The position numbers and the translations under genes are program-made. This document shows positions 17,330-25,643 of a stretch of DNA of 64,000 nucleotides, piece after piece. The DNA comes from Acidimicrobiales bacterium AG-414-N20 (lineage in GTDB: Bacteria; Actinomycetota; Acidimicrobiia; Acidimicrobiales; MedAcidi-G1): positions 62,001-126,000 of the forward strand of contig QCLO01000003.1 in NCBI GenBank assembly GCA_003214465.1. Direction: 5' to 3'. The notes beneath the pieces are model-generated. The model was not told where the DNA came from. It saw only the letters and a program-made list of their open reading frames with translations, and did not search any database. The stretch's first letter is position 1. Each line of letters opens with the position of its first letter.

Positions 17330-17947
17330 TTAGTTGCCGACAGGGGCTTCAAGGATTCCCACGAGCATGTCAATCAAGTTTTCTTCATATTCTGAATTAC
17401 CTAACACCATTTGCACTCCAGCTTCCAAAGAACGAGCTCTCTCTGAAAGAGAGGAGGTCATTAATTGAATCATTGCAATAAGTCGTTCTTGTCGCACGGG
17501 GATTGGTAAGAACACCGGACGACTCTCAAGTAATTCCAGTGCTTTAGAAAGGTGAGGAGAAGAGAGATCTCCAGAAAGACTCCTCCAATTTGAGAACTGA
17601 TCTGACAACTGGGAAATTATTTGAAGGTAACGACAGCCGCTTTGGGTTTCCAGGCAGCTAACCATCGGTACAACCAGAGAATTCACTAGTGCTCTAGTAG
17701 ACGATTTTTGATCAAGAGACAAGAGAAGTTCTCCTCTACGTTTATCGATAGGGCTTCCGTGTGAGGTGAGTATTCCTTCAAGCAGACCTTCTCTTGAACC
17801 AAAATGATATGTAACAGCGGAGGTATTACGTTGATCCGCAGCTACCACAATTTCTTGAACTTGAACTTGCCAGATTCCTTTTAGGGCAAAAAGCCTTTCA
17901 GCTTCTAAAAGCAGTTGTTCGCGCGTTTTGACGCTACTTCGGGGCAC
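17330..17947 (-). CDS. TetR-family transcriptional regulator
   Basis: A 205-residue repressor-type protein. The N-terminal helix-turn-helix is in TREQLLLEAERLFALKGIWQVQVQEIVVAADQRNTSAVTYHFGSREGLLEGIL (residues about 8-60), with the YHFGSREGLL recognition-helix end typical of TetR. The rest is the helical ligand-binding/dimerisation domain. Translation starts at GTG directly after the TAA of the upstream LLM gene on the same strand, so the two form one transcript. It probably controls that operon and possibly the divergent acyl-CoA ligase gene through the palindrome at 19175-19189. Confidence 0.88.
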   Translation of the reverse strand: MPRSSVKTREQLLLEAERLFALKGIWQVQVQEIVVAADQRNTSAVTYHFGSREGLLEGILTSHGSPIDKRRGELLLSLDQKSSTRALVNSLVVPMVSCLETQSGCRYLQIISQLSDQFSNWRSLSGDLSSPHLSKALELLESRPVFLPIPVRQERLIAMIQLMTSSLSERARSLEAGVQMVLGNSEYEENLIDMLVGILEAPVGN

Positions 17948-19159
17948 TTATCCGAGTGGCAATAGGGCATTCGAAGGCAAAACAGAAACCGATATGTCTT
18001 CTGGAAGTTCATACTGAAAGTCAGGAAACTTTCTTTGCGCTTCTGCTCTATAGCGATCTGTTGAATGAATAGGGTCTTTGTCGAATTCAGGAATCACACG
18101 TTGTCCAAAAATTTCGAGCATTTCCAGGACCTGTTCATGAGCCATTCCTTCGATGGGTAAACCGAACACGACCTGATCGCAACCTACGTCTTGGTAACGA
18201 ACCAGTTGCTCACACACCTCTTCAGGTGTTCCGCAGAGCATGTATCCCTCGCCGATTGCCCAATCAAGCATTTCATCTGTCCAGTTCGGATCTATTGGTG
18301 AGTCAGGCCAAGTCACAGCGTCGGGGGATTTGGGCATCGTATCGTGATACATGTTGACCATGGTTACTAGGTAGCCTCTACCTTTTGTTTTAGCAATAGC
18401 TCTTGCTTCATCTCGATTTTCAAGGCAAATAACAGCATTAGTCATCATGACATTGTCGTTTTTAAACTGTCCGATTTGTTCTACTGGATCCTGAATAGCC
18501 TCTTTGTATGCATCAACACGCCCTTTGAGGTTATGAATAGGTTCGAAGTTGAATGCTATGGCACCAATGCCAAGTGAACCTGCTTTTGCAAATGTTGGCG
18601 GATTCCCACAAGCCACCCAAAGAGGGGGGTGGCCTTTACCATATGGTTTAGGAAGAATATTGTGTGGAGTCGGTACAGTAAAAAATTCTCCTTTAAAGTC
18701 ATAGTCTTTCTGCTCCCACATTCGAGGTATCTCGCGAATAACCTCATCCCACTGTGCTTTAGTTTCACTAGGATCTGTGACGTTAAAACTTAGAAGTTCA
18801 TGGCTTCCTGCACCGCGCCCAGTTCCAAATTCAAAGCGATTTTCGGTTACATGATCAAGCATTGCAGCTCTTTCGGCGATGCGAACCGGATGCTCTTTGT
18901 TTGTCGGCAAACTCGTGATTGCCGAACCAAGATGTATGTAGTCTGTTTGTGCTGCCACCCAGCCCATCAACGGTGATGGGGCAGACATGTGACTGTATTC
19001 AGTAAGAGCATGGTGCTCGCCAAACCACATATATTTCCAGTTGTTTTTATCAGCTAAGATCCCGTAACTAGCTTCACGCATTAGTTCCGTATGTTCGGAC
19101 TCTGTGTCATGGGCAGCCGGTCCAGGTATGTAACCGTTGCTGAAAATACCGAATTCCAT
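17948..19159 (-). CDS. LLM-class flavin-dependent oxidoreductase (luciferase-like)
   Basis: A 403-residue luciferase-fold monooxygenase. It begins MEFGIFSNGYIPG, has WFGEHHALTEYSHMSAPSPLMGWVA (the conserved EHH early in the barrel), LGSAITSLPTNKEHPVRIAERAAMLDH, FEFGTGRGAGSHE, and WVACGNPPTFAKAGSLGIGA, the usual succession in FMN-type LLM enzymes. AAGGGG precedes the ATG. It is the first gene of an operon with the TetR regulator. The substrate is unknown; the neighbouring CoA ligase and Rieske genes point to breakdown of an organic acid or aromatic compound (inference). Confidence 0.87.
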   Translation of the reverse strand: MEFGIFSNGYIPGPAAHDTESEHTELMREASYGILADKNNWKYMWFGEHHALTEYSHMSAPSPLMGWVAAQTDYIHLGSAITSLPTNKEHPVRIAERAAMLDHVTENRFEFGTGRGAGSHELLSFNVTDPSETKAQWDEVIREIPRMWEQKDYDFKGEFFTVPTPHNILPKPYGKGHPPLWVACGNPPTFAKAGSLGIGAIAFNFEPIHNLKGRVDAYKEAIQDPVEQIGQFKNDNVMMTNAVICLENRDEARAIAKTKGRGYLVTMVNMYHDTMPKSPDAVTWPDSPIDPNWTDEMLDWAIGEGYMLCGTPEEVCEQLVRYQDVGCDQVVFGLPIEGMAHEQVLEMLEIFGQRVIPEFDKDPIHSTDRYRAEAQRKFPDFQYELPEDISVSVLPSNALLPLG

Positions 19160-19174
19160 AGAAACCCCTTTATT

Positions 19175-19189
19175 TAATGGCTTCCATTA
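19175..19189. promoter_or_regulatory. 15-bp perfect inverted repeat, candidate TetR operator
   Basis: TAATGG-CTT-CCATTA is a perfect 6+3+6 inverted repeat beginning 16 bp upstream of the LLM start codon and overlapping the predicted transcription start, directly after the candidate -10. Odd-length palindromes at the start site are typical for TetR repressors, and the TetR gene is second in this operon. A second inverted repeat, CCACG-GG-CGTGG at 19220-19231, lies just upstream of the -35. Confidence 0.5.
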
Positions 19190-19217
19190 GTATGCCTGAT
19201 TTTGCCTGTTGTGTCAA
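19189..19217 (-). promoter_or_regulatory. Promoter of the LLM-TetR operon
   Basis: On the minus strand a perfect TTGACA (plus-strand 19212-19217) is followed after 17 bp by CATACT (19189-19194), a four-of-six match to TATAAT. Transcription would start around 19182, inside the palindrome at 19175-19189, giving a leader of about 23 nt that contains AAGGGG as ribosome-binding site. Confidence 0.55.
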
Positions 19218-19276
19218 GGCCACGGGCGTGGTTGCTTGTATGTTCGAAATGTAAGAAAAGGTATTGAAAAATTTGT

Positions 19277-20758
19277 ATGGGAACTCAACTTGTAATATCA
19301 GGGCATAAATTACGGATACCAGACGAAGAAACCCTTGTGGGGTCTTGGGTAAAAAGTTTAGAAATAGAACCCGAAAGAAAAATTTTTTCTTTCAATGGTC
19401 GTGTAATAGATCGAGGAAGTTTTCTAGATCTGACTTCCAAAACAGCATCTAACCTAGCTAATTCTGGGCTACTCCCCGGGGATCGTGTTCTAATCGCTGG
19501 AGAAAATTCGCTAGATTTAGTCATTTCTCACGTCGCATGTTTAAGACTCGGTCTTGTTGTTGTGCCTGTAAATATCTCATACACGGAAACAGAATTAGCA
19601 TTTCTAATTGAAGATTCGAAACCACGAGCAGCCTTAGTAGATCAAGAGGAATGGCACAAACTTCTAAATTCAATCGATTCTGAATTATTTGTCTCTTCCA
19701 CAGCAGTTGAAACAAGAAGCGGACCCATGCCAGATCTTGATATTGCTAAACCAGAAGATCCGGCTTTAATCGCATATACATCAGGAACTACTGGTAAACC
19801 CAAAGGAGCTACCCACACCCAGAGATCGTTATTAGCTGGAGCCCTTTCAGTCGCTAGAGCATGGGAGTGGACAGAGTCAGACTGTCTTTTGTTATGTCTA
19901 CCTTTATTCCATATTCATGGAATGGGTATAGGTTTACACGGAACATTGCTAGTCGGAGGCTCAGCTGTTTTACAGAAAGGTTTTGACAGAGATTTGGTTT
20001 TTTCTGAAATAACTGAAAATAATTGCTCGATGTTTTTTGGAGTCCCAACCATGTATCAAAGACTTGTTGAAGATGAAAGAATCAGTCAGCTCGCTTCTTT
20101 ACGCTTATGCGTTTCTGGCTCTGCACCTCTACCAGCAGATCTGCATCAACAATTAAAAGACAAAGGAGGAGTTGACGTACTGGAACGTTACGGGACCACC
20201 GAGACGATGCTTACGATTTCTAACCCTTATATAGGTGAACGACGTGCTGGTTCAGTTGGATTTCCTTTGCCTGGTGTAGAGATTCAAATAGCGGAAGAAA
20301 GCAAGGAAGTATTAGTCCGTGGTGAATCTGTTTTCAAAGGATATTGGTCTAAACAGAAAGAAACTGATGATTCTTTTATCTCGGGTTGGTTTAAAACAGG
20401 AGATATAGCAGAGGTATCTGACGACAATTATGTGACGATTAACGGTCGTATAAAAGAGCTGATAATTACTGGTGGGTTAAATGTTTACCCACAAGAAGTT
20501 GACGAAGTCATACAAGCTCACCCTGAAATTGCTGAAGCGGCAGTATCAGGAGTTAAATCACAAGAGTGGGGAGAGGAAGTCGTAGTGTGGGTTGTGATGG
20601 AAAAAGGATTTAACAGTATTAATATCGACGAAGTCAGAAAATATGCTTCACAATATTTAGCTTCCTACAAAATTCCTAAAAGATTGGTAATTGTGAAAGA
20701 ATTACCTAGGAACGCACTTGGTAAGGTTTTACGTCATAAATTGCAAGAAAAGGAGTAA
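19277..20758 (+). CDS. Acyl-CoA synthetase / AMP-dependent ligase, MatB-like
   Basis: A 493-residue ANL-superfamily ligase that activates a carboxylic acid to acyl-AMP and then to the CoA thioester. Core motifs: AYTSGTTGKPKGA (P-loop), LCLPLFHIHGMG, FGVPTMYQRL, ERYGTTETM (A5), GWFKTGDIAEV (A7), GRIKELIITGGLNVYPQEVDEVI (hinge/A8) and the catalytic lysine at LPRNALGKVLRHKL. FGVPTMYQRL, GERRAGSVGFPLPGV and the short length resemble malonyl-CoA synthetases (MatB), but medium-chain or aromatic acids remain possible. It is divergent from the LLM-TetR operon and heads a plus-strand run to msrA. Confidence 0.87.
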   Translation: MGTQLVISGHKLRIPDEETLVGSWVKSLEIEPERKIFSFNGRVIDRGSFLDLTSKTASNLANSGLLPGDRVLIAGENSLDLVISHVACLRLGLVVVPVNISYTETELAFLIEDSKPRAALVDQEEWHKLLNSIDSELFVSSTAVETRSGPMPDLDIAKPEDPALIAYTSGTTGKPKGATHTQRSLLAGALSVARAWEWTESDCLLLCLPLFHIHGMGIGLHGTLLVGGSAVLQKGFDRDLVFSEITENNCSMFFGVPTMYQRLVEDERISQLASLRLCVSGSAPLPADLHQQLKDKGGVDVLERYGTTETMLTISNPYIGERRAGSVGFPLPGVEIQIAEESKEVLVRGESVFKGYWSKQKETDDSFISGWFKTGDIAEVSDDNYVTINGRIKELIITGGLNVYPQEVDEVIQAHPEIAEAAVSGVKSQEWGEEVVVWVVMEKGFNSINIDEVRKYASQYLASYKIPKRLVIVKELPRNALGKVLRHKLQEKE

Positions 20759-20761
20759 TTG

Positions 20762-21445
20762 ATGGAAAATGAAAACAGTCCGAGTCATGTGGCATTTCAT
20801 TTTGACGTCATGTGCCCTTGGGCGTATCAAACATCGATTTGGATGCGCGAAGTTAGGGACAGGTTAAACATAGAAGTTGACTGGTGTTTTTTTAGTCTTG
20901 AAGAAATTAATCGCGAAGAAGGTAAAAAACACCCATGGGAGCGTGAATGGTCTTATGGGTGGTCAATGATGCGGATAGGAGCTTTTCTCAAAAGAATTGA
21001 CCCGGCTCTAAATGACGCTTGGTATCTAAAATCAGGAACTGCTCTCCACATTGAAGGACGTAAGCCCCATGATCCCGATGTGGCTCGCTTACTTTTGAAA
21101 GAAATGGATCAAGACCCTCAGATCGTTGAAGAAGCACTTGCCGACCTAACGACACACGATGATGTGAAAAGAGATCACGAACTTGTTGTATCTTTGGGAG
21201 GTTTCGGGGTTCCAACACTTGTTTTTAGTGACGATGAAAGGATTTTTGGACCGGTTTTAATTAATCCACCTACAGGCGAGAAGGCTGATAAATTATGGCA
21301 TTTAATAACCGGATGGCTGGAATTTCCTAATTTGTACGAGATGCAAAGACCTAAAATGCTCTCCGATCTTGAAATGATCAGCGACACATTCAACCCTTAT
21401 GTCAAAGCAAGAGATTGGGAGACAAGAGCAAACCCTACACCTTAA
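20762..21445 (+). CDS. DsbA-family oxidoreductase, mono-cysteine CPWA type
   Basis: About 227 residues with a thioredoxin-like fold: N-terminal strand HVAFHFDVMCPWAYQTSIW, then the DsbA helical insertion, then GVPTLVFSDD containing the cis-proline. The CxxC active site is reduced to CPWA, so disulfide exchange in the usual way is unlikely; this is common in the FrnE/2-hydroxychromene-2-carboxylate isomerase branch, whose members use a thiol cofactor. The start is the ATG at 20762, six bases after AGGAG, rather than the adjacent TTG. No signal peptide, so it is cytoplasmic. It follows the ligase stop codon directly. Confidence 0.82.
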   Translation: MENENSPSHVAFHFDVMCPWAYQTSIWMREVRDRLNIEVDWCFFSLEEINREEGKKHPWEREWSYGWSMMRIGAFLKRIDPALNDAWYLKSGTALHIEGRKPHDPDVARLLLKEMDQDPQIVEEALADLTTHDDVKRDHELVVSLGGFGVPTLVFSDDERIFGPVLINPPTGEKADKLWHLITGWLEFPNLYEMQRPKMLSDLEMISDTFNPYVKARDWETRANPTP

Positions 21446-21457
21446 ATAGGAGTGAAA

Positions 21458-22273
21458 ATGAGTATAAACAAAACCCAGATTGTTGAAGGACTCAATCAAA
21501 TTTGGGGAAAATGGAGTCAGTTTGGCTCAGAATTGAACGAAAGCCAATGGCAAACTTATAGCCGTCTTCCCGGTTGGACTGTCAAAGACAACTTATCTCA
21601 TCTTGTCGGAGGCGAATACATGTTAAGTGGTAAGAAACTTCCAGAAGTAGAAGTATCGGCCGATCACGTAAAAAACCCTGTAGGCGAAGCAAACGAAAAA
21701 GCTATACATAGTTTTCGTGAAAAGGCAGGTAGTGAAGTGCTTGCTTTGTTCAACGAAGTAACAGCTGAAAGATTTAAAGTCTTATCAGAAATGAGTGAAG
21801 AAGAGTTCCAAGCTGTTGGGTGGACACCAGCCGGAGAAGCGCCGTACGGAAGGTTTATGCAAATTAGAGTTTATGACGCATGGTTACATATGCAGGATTG
21901 CAGAGAACCTCTGGGTCTCCCCGGAGATGAAGATGGTTTGCCGGCTGAAATAGCAATTGATGAAGTCTCTTCCGCTGCTGGATACATAGTGGGTAAAAAA
22001 GGTGGAGCCCCAGAAGGTAGCCGTATCCAAATTACTATTTCAGGACCTGTCGAGAGAACCCTAAGAGTTGGAGTGAATGATGGTAGGGCATCATTAGTGG
22101 AATCTTTTGACGAAGATCCAACTAGTACCTTGACAATGTCATCCTTAGATTTCACCGCCTTAACTGGAGGACGTGACGATTCAACAAAATATATAGAAGA
22201 TGGGCGAGTAGTTCTAGGCGGTGATCTGGAAGTAGCAAGACAAATCGCAGAGAATCTTGCCTATACAATTTAG
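21458..22273 (+). CDS. Maleylpyruvate isomerase/DinB-like (TIGR03083-type) protein
   Basis: About 271 residues. The N-terminal helical-bundle metal-binding domain shows LPGWTVKDNLSHLVGGE, the histidine motif of mycothiol-dependent maleylpyruvate isomerase-like (MDMPI/DinB) proteins, and a second one, IRVYDAWLHMQDCREPLG; the C-terminal third (GSRIQITISGPVERTLRVGV...STLTMSSLDFTALTGGR) is the MDMPI_C/SCP2-like domain. The ATG at 21458 is used because TAGGAG lies just upstream and overlaps the earlier in-frame GTG. The family acts with mycothiol in actinobacteria; the actual reaction here is unknown. A paralogue lies at 28254-28955. Confidence 0.82.
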   Translation: MSINKTQIVEGLNQIWGKWSQFGSELNESQWQTYSRLPGWTVKDNLSHLVGGEYMLSGKKLPEVEVSADHVKNPVGEANEKAIHSFREKAGSEVLALFNEVTAERFKVLSEMSEEEFQAVGWTPAGEAPYGRFMQIRVYDAWLHMQDCREPLGLPGDEDGLPAEIAIDEVSSAAGYIVGKKGGAPEGSRIQITISGPVERTLRVGVNDGRASLVESFDEDPTSTLTMSSLDFTALTGGRDDSTKYIEDGRVVLGGDLEVARQIAENLAYTI

Positions 22274-22285
22274 GAGAATTTAACA

Positions 22286-22918
22286 ATGTCTTTTCACCAG
22301 AAGCTTTTAAACATACCCAAAAGCGAAGATTGTTTACCCGGCCGATCTACGCCCACTTCCATTTCAGGAATTCACACTTTTAATGGTAATAACATGATCC
22401 CGCCCTTTTCTGAAGAGATGGATTCACTGGTAGTCGGAATGGGTTGCTTTTGGGGAGCAGAAAGATTTTTTTGGGAACTGGATGGGGTATGGGTTACAGC
22501 AGTTGGATACAGCGGCGGTCATACACCCAATCCGACTTATGAAGAAGTTTGCTCAGGGTTAACCGGGCACGCAGAGGTTGTGTTGGTGGTTTTTCAGAAA
22601 GAGTCGCTTGACTTCAAGGATTTGTTAAAGGTGTTTTGGGAGAGTCATGACCCAACGCAAGGCATGAGGCAAGGAAACGACATTGGTACACAATACAGAT
22701 CAGGAATTTGGTTAACGGATCAAAAGCAGTTAGTTGAAGCAGAAGAAAGTCTTAAGGCTTATGAAGAGTCGTTACTTGCTTCTGGTTTCGAAGAAATTAA
22801 AACGACAGTAGAAATGCAAGAAAATTTTTACTATGCGGAAGAATACCACCAACAATATTTACATAAGAATCCGAATGGATATTGCGGTATTGCTGGAACA
22901 GGTGTGCTTTGCAAATAA
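22286..22918 (+). CDS. msrA: Peptide-methionine (S)-S-oxide reductase
   Basis: Repairs oxidised methionine. The catalytic cysteine is in GMGCFWGAERFFW; VGYSGGHTPNPTYEEVCSGLTGHAE, FWESHDPTQGMRQGNDIGTQYRS and the C-terminal AEEYHQQYLHKNPNGYCG are all family signatures. At 210 residues it has the usual extended N-terminus of the 213-residue MsrA type. TAGGAG precedes the ATG, 12 bp after the preceding stop, so it is at the end of the ligase operon. Confidence 0.95.
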   Translation: MSFHQKLLNIPKSEDCLPGRSTPTSISGIHTFNGNNMIPPFSEEMDSLVVGMGCFWGAERFFWELDGVWVTAVGYSGGHTPNPTYEEVCSGLTGHAEVVLVVFQKESLDFKDLLKVFWESHDPTQGMRQGNDIGTQYRSGIWLTDQKQLVEAEESLKAYEESLLASGFEEIKTTVEMQENFYYAEEYHQQYLHKNPNGYCGIAGTGVLCK

Positions 22919-23005
22919 AGAAATGACACTTTGAATACACATTCGATCCTTAACAAAGTTTCAATGGAGTACCTGTGCGATTTAAGCTTTCTGTAGGGGA
23001 AAATT

Positions 23006-24271
23006 ATGAGTGAATTTTTACTTGATCAAAAACTAGTTGATCGACTAGTCTCAGACATGGAGTATGAACTAGACAGAAAAGCCCCACCAGAAAATTTCCC
23101 TCAGTTTCCTGATATTCCTTCAGCACGTTATACGAATGCAGATTTTTATGATCTCGAGCAAAAACATTTATGGAATAACAGTTGGCTCGTAGCGGGCCGG
23201 GTTGAAGACATACCCGATTCAGGAAACTACTTTCTATTCGAAGAGATCGGAATTCCTTTAATAGTAGTAAGAGGAAACGACAATAAAATTCGATGTTTTT
23301 CAAACACCTGCAGACATCGCGGAGCACCAGTAGTAAGAGAGAAAGCAGGCACTATACGGCACTTACAGTGCCAGTATCACTCGTGGACATATGGAATAGA
23401 TAACGGCGAACTTTTAGCAGTACCAGACGAAAGAGATTTCGTTGACCTTTGCAAGGAAGACCGAGGATTACCAGAAATAAGTTGTGACACATGGGGAGGA
23501 TGGATTTGGATCAATGTAAATCCAAACGCATCTCCTCTAATTGATTTCTTAGGAAAAATTCCTGCAGAAATGGAACAGTATCAATGTGAGAATCTTCGCT
23601 TAGTGGGTACAGATCATCGCGAAGTGAATTGCAACTGGAAAGTTGCAATCGAAGCATTTCAAGAGGTTTATCATTTCCGCTTCATACATGATCGAGGAGG
23701 ATGGACGAGTCTTGACTCACGTGGCGGAACAATGGGTCTTTTCAAACATGGTAATTCCAGAATGGTAGTTCCAAGGTCAAAACAAATGGTAGAGAAACTT
23801 GAAATGGAAACATGGAAAGATTTTAAGATAGTAAAAGACCCATTAGGGCTTGAAAACATTCCAACTGTTCACCCCATTGTCCATTGCACCAGTTACTCAT
23901 TTACAATTTTTCCAAATTTCATCACGCCCTTAGCGGCAACAGGCTTTCCCGTGATGTTATTTTTTCCTGCAGGCATTGATAAAACTAAGATCCGCATATA
24001 TCACTACGCCCCAGATTGGGGAGAGGGAGACCCTCCTGAAGAATGGAAACAACGGATTTCTGAATTTGCTGGAGTAATAGACGAAGACGTTTGGAATCTT
24101 GACGCAATGCAGAAAGCGATGGAGTCTCCCACTTATGACGGAACGCCTCTGTGCTACCAGGAGCGACGGATATACAACATGCAAGAAGTAATTGATCGCG
24201 TAATCGGAGTTGAAAGAATTCCACCAGAGATGACTGTTGCCCAGCTCCTAGACAAATATATTGAGGAATAA
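23006..24271 (+). CDS. Rieske non-heme iron oxygenase, large (alpha) subunit
   Basis: A 421-residue aromatic-ring-hydroxylating-type oxygenase. The Rieske 2Fe-2S site is CRHRGAPVV...CQYHSW (C-x-H, then C-x2-H, residues about 98-120). The mononuclear iron site is within NWKVAIEAFQEVYHFRFIH (H-x4-H), with the third ligand likely the Asp of DEDVWNLDAMQ near residue 363. It lacks a recognisable beta subunit, ferredoxin or reductase next door, so it would be a homomeric KshA/demethylase-type oxygenase using reductases from elsewhere. It converges with the CoA-transferase gene (2 bp gap). Substrate unknown. Confidence 0.88.
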   Translation: MSEFLLDQKLVDRLVSDMEYELDRKAPPENFPQFPDIPSARYTNADFYDLEQKHLWNNSWLVAGRVEDIPDSGNYFLFEEIGIPLIVVRGNDNKIRCFSNTCRHRGAPVVREKAGTIRHLQCQYHSWTYGIDNGELLAVPDERDFVDLCKEDRGLPEISCDTWGGWIWINVNPNASPLIDFLGKIPAEMEQYQCENLRLVGTDHREVNCNWKVAIEAFQEVYHFRFIHDRGGWTSLDSRGGTMGLFKHGNSRMVVPRSKQMVEKLEMETWKDFKIVKDPLGLENIPTVHPIVHCTSYSFTIFPNFITPLAATGFPVMLFFPAGIDKTKIRIYHYAPDWGEGDPPEEWKQRISEFAGVIDEDVWNLDAMQKAMESPTYDGTPLCYQERRIYNMQEVIDRVIGVERIPPEMTVAQLLDKYIEE

Positions 24272-24273
24272 AT

Positions 24274-25524
24274 TTAGGGGCTGATTATCCCCATTTTTCT
24301 AAGGTCTTCTAGTTCTTTAACGCTGAGATCTAGTTCTTCAGTAAGAACTAGATCTGTGTGCTCTCCAACCCATGGAACTCTGATTTCGGGTCCTTCAGAT
24401 ACTTTTGACATTTTTATAGGATTTCCAGGTAGCAGAATAGGCTCGCTTACTTCATCTGTCCTAGGGAATGACACGATCATATTTCGTTCTTCTAAGTGTG
24501 GGTCCTCAACCACTTCTGAGGCAGTTAATACAGGTCCCGATGCCACGTTTGCCTCTGCGAGCAGACTTGAAGTCTCAGATCTAGTTAGGTTTTTAGACCA
24601 TTCTTCTAATGCAGGAATAATGTCAGAATGTAAATGTTCTCCCCAACCTGAGCGCTCCTGAAAACGTGAGTCTCCGATCCAGTCAGGTTTGTCGATCAGA
24701 TTTGCGAGGTTTTCGAACTGATGCTCTCTTACAAATTGAAGAACTAAATAGCCGTCACTACAGCGGAAGGGGGCAATGACATAAGGTGCTGGGTTTGGTT
24801 CTCGTGGGATTCCCATTGAATGAAAATTTATAGCAACATCAGCTAAAGACGCCATGCAATCAAACATAGCTATATCAATGTACTGACCCTTACCTGTATC
24901 TTCTCTATGTCTAAGAGCAGCAAGTATCCCGATCACACCGAATAAACTCGTTGCAATATCACCTACTGCGCCCATCGGATTAACTATGGGGGGTTCTCCG
25001 TCACGGCGCTTGAAATCGTAAAGGCCTGACATTGCTTCGGCTACTGAATTGTAAGCTGGCCAGTTCTGATAAGGCGAGTCTCCGGAGTTTCCAAAACCTG
25101 AAATAGATATAACTATTACACTTGGATACTTAGAGTTGATCGATTTGTAATCAAGTCCAAATTTTGTCATCGTTCCCGGTTTAAAATTGTCTCCAATTAC
25201 ATCAAAATTTGGAACTAAACGAAGAAAAAGATCCTGACCTTCTGATGTCGAGAGGTCAATTCCAACACTTTTCTTATTTAAGTTATTTCGAAGAAAAGTA
25301 GCCCCGACAGGTTTTCCAGATGGATCGTTCATAAAAGGCACTGAACCACGTGCAGACTCACCTTTGATTGGATGCTCAATTTTCACCACTTCAGCTCCCA
25401 AGCGGGCTAGTAATTGAGTAGCAAATGGTAAAGCCTGCATCTGCTCAACCGCAAGTATTTTCACACCATCAAGTGGTTTTCCGTACTTGGCGGCCTCTTC
25501 ATTTGATATATCTCCTAAATCCAT
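24274..25524 (-). CDS. CaiB/BaiF family (class III) CoA-transferase
   Basis: A 416-residue family III CoA-transferase that moves CoA between carboxylic acids. The sequence opens with KPLDGVKILAVEQMQALPFATQLLARLGAEVVKIE and contains the catalytic aspartate in YIDIAMFDCMASL, plus GFGNSGDSPYQNWPAYNSVAEAMSGL. The ATG at 25524 has GGAG six bases upstream and is preferred over the TTG one codon earlier. It is divergent from the HMG-CoA-synthase-like gene, so the two transcripts share a 119-bp control region and probably a pathway of acyl-CoA metabolism. Confidence 0.9.
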   Translation of the reverse strand: MDLGDISNEEAAKYGKPLDGVKILAVEQMQALPFATQLLARLGAEVVKIEHPIKGESARGSVPFMNDPSGKPVGATFLRNNLNKKSVGIDLSTSEGQDLFLRLVPNFDVIGDNFKPGTMTKFGLDYKSINSKYPSVIVISISGFGNSGDSPYQNWPAYNSVAEAMSGLYDFKRRDGEPPIVNPMGAVGDIATSLFGVIGILAALRHREDTGKGQYIDIAMFDCMASLADVAINFHSMGIPREPNPAPYVIAPFRCSDGYLVLQFVREHQFENLANLIDKPDWIGDSRFQERSGWGEHLHSDIIPALEEWSKNLTRSETSSLLAEANVASGPVLTASEVVEDPHLEERNMIVSFPRTDEVSEPILLPGNPIKMSKVSEGPEIRVPWVGEHTDLVLTEELDLSVKELEDLRKMGIISP

Positions 25525-25643
25525 CAAGAACTCCTTGTGTCGGGAGAATAGAGATTTAAGCCTAGGATACTTCCTTAAGGTTCATTGGATTGGATTAAGT
25601 TGATTCTTACTAATTCAGATAATAGGCAATTGGGGGCTTAATT

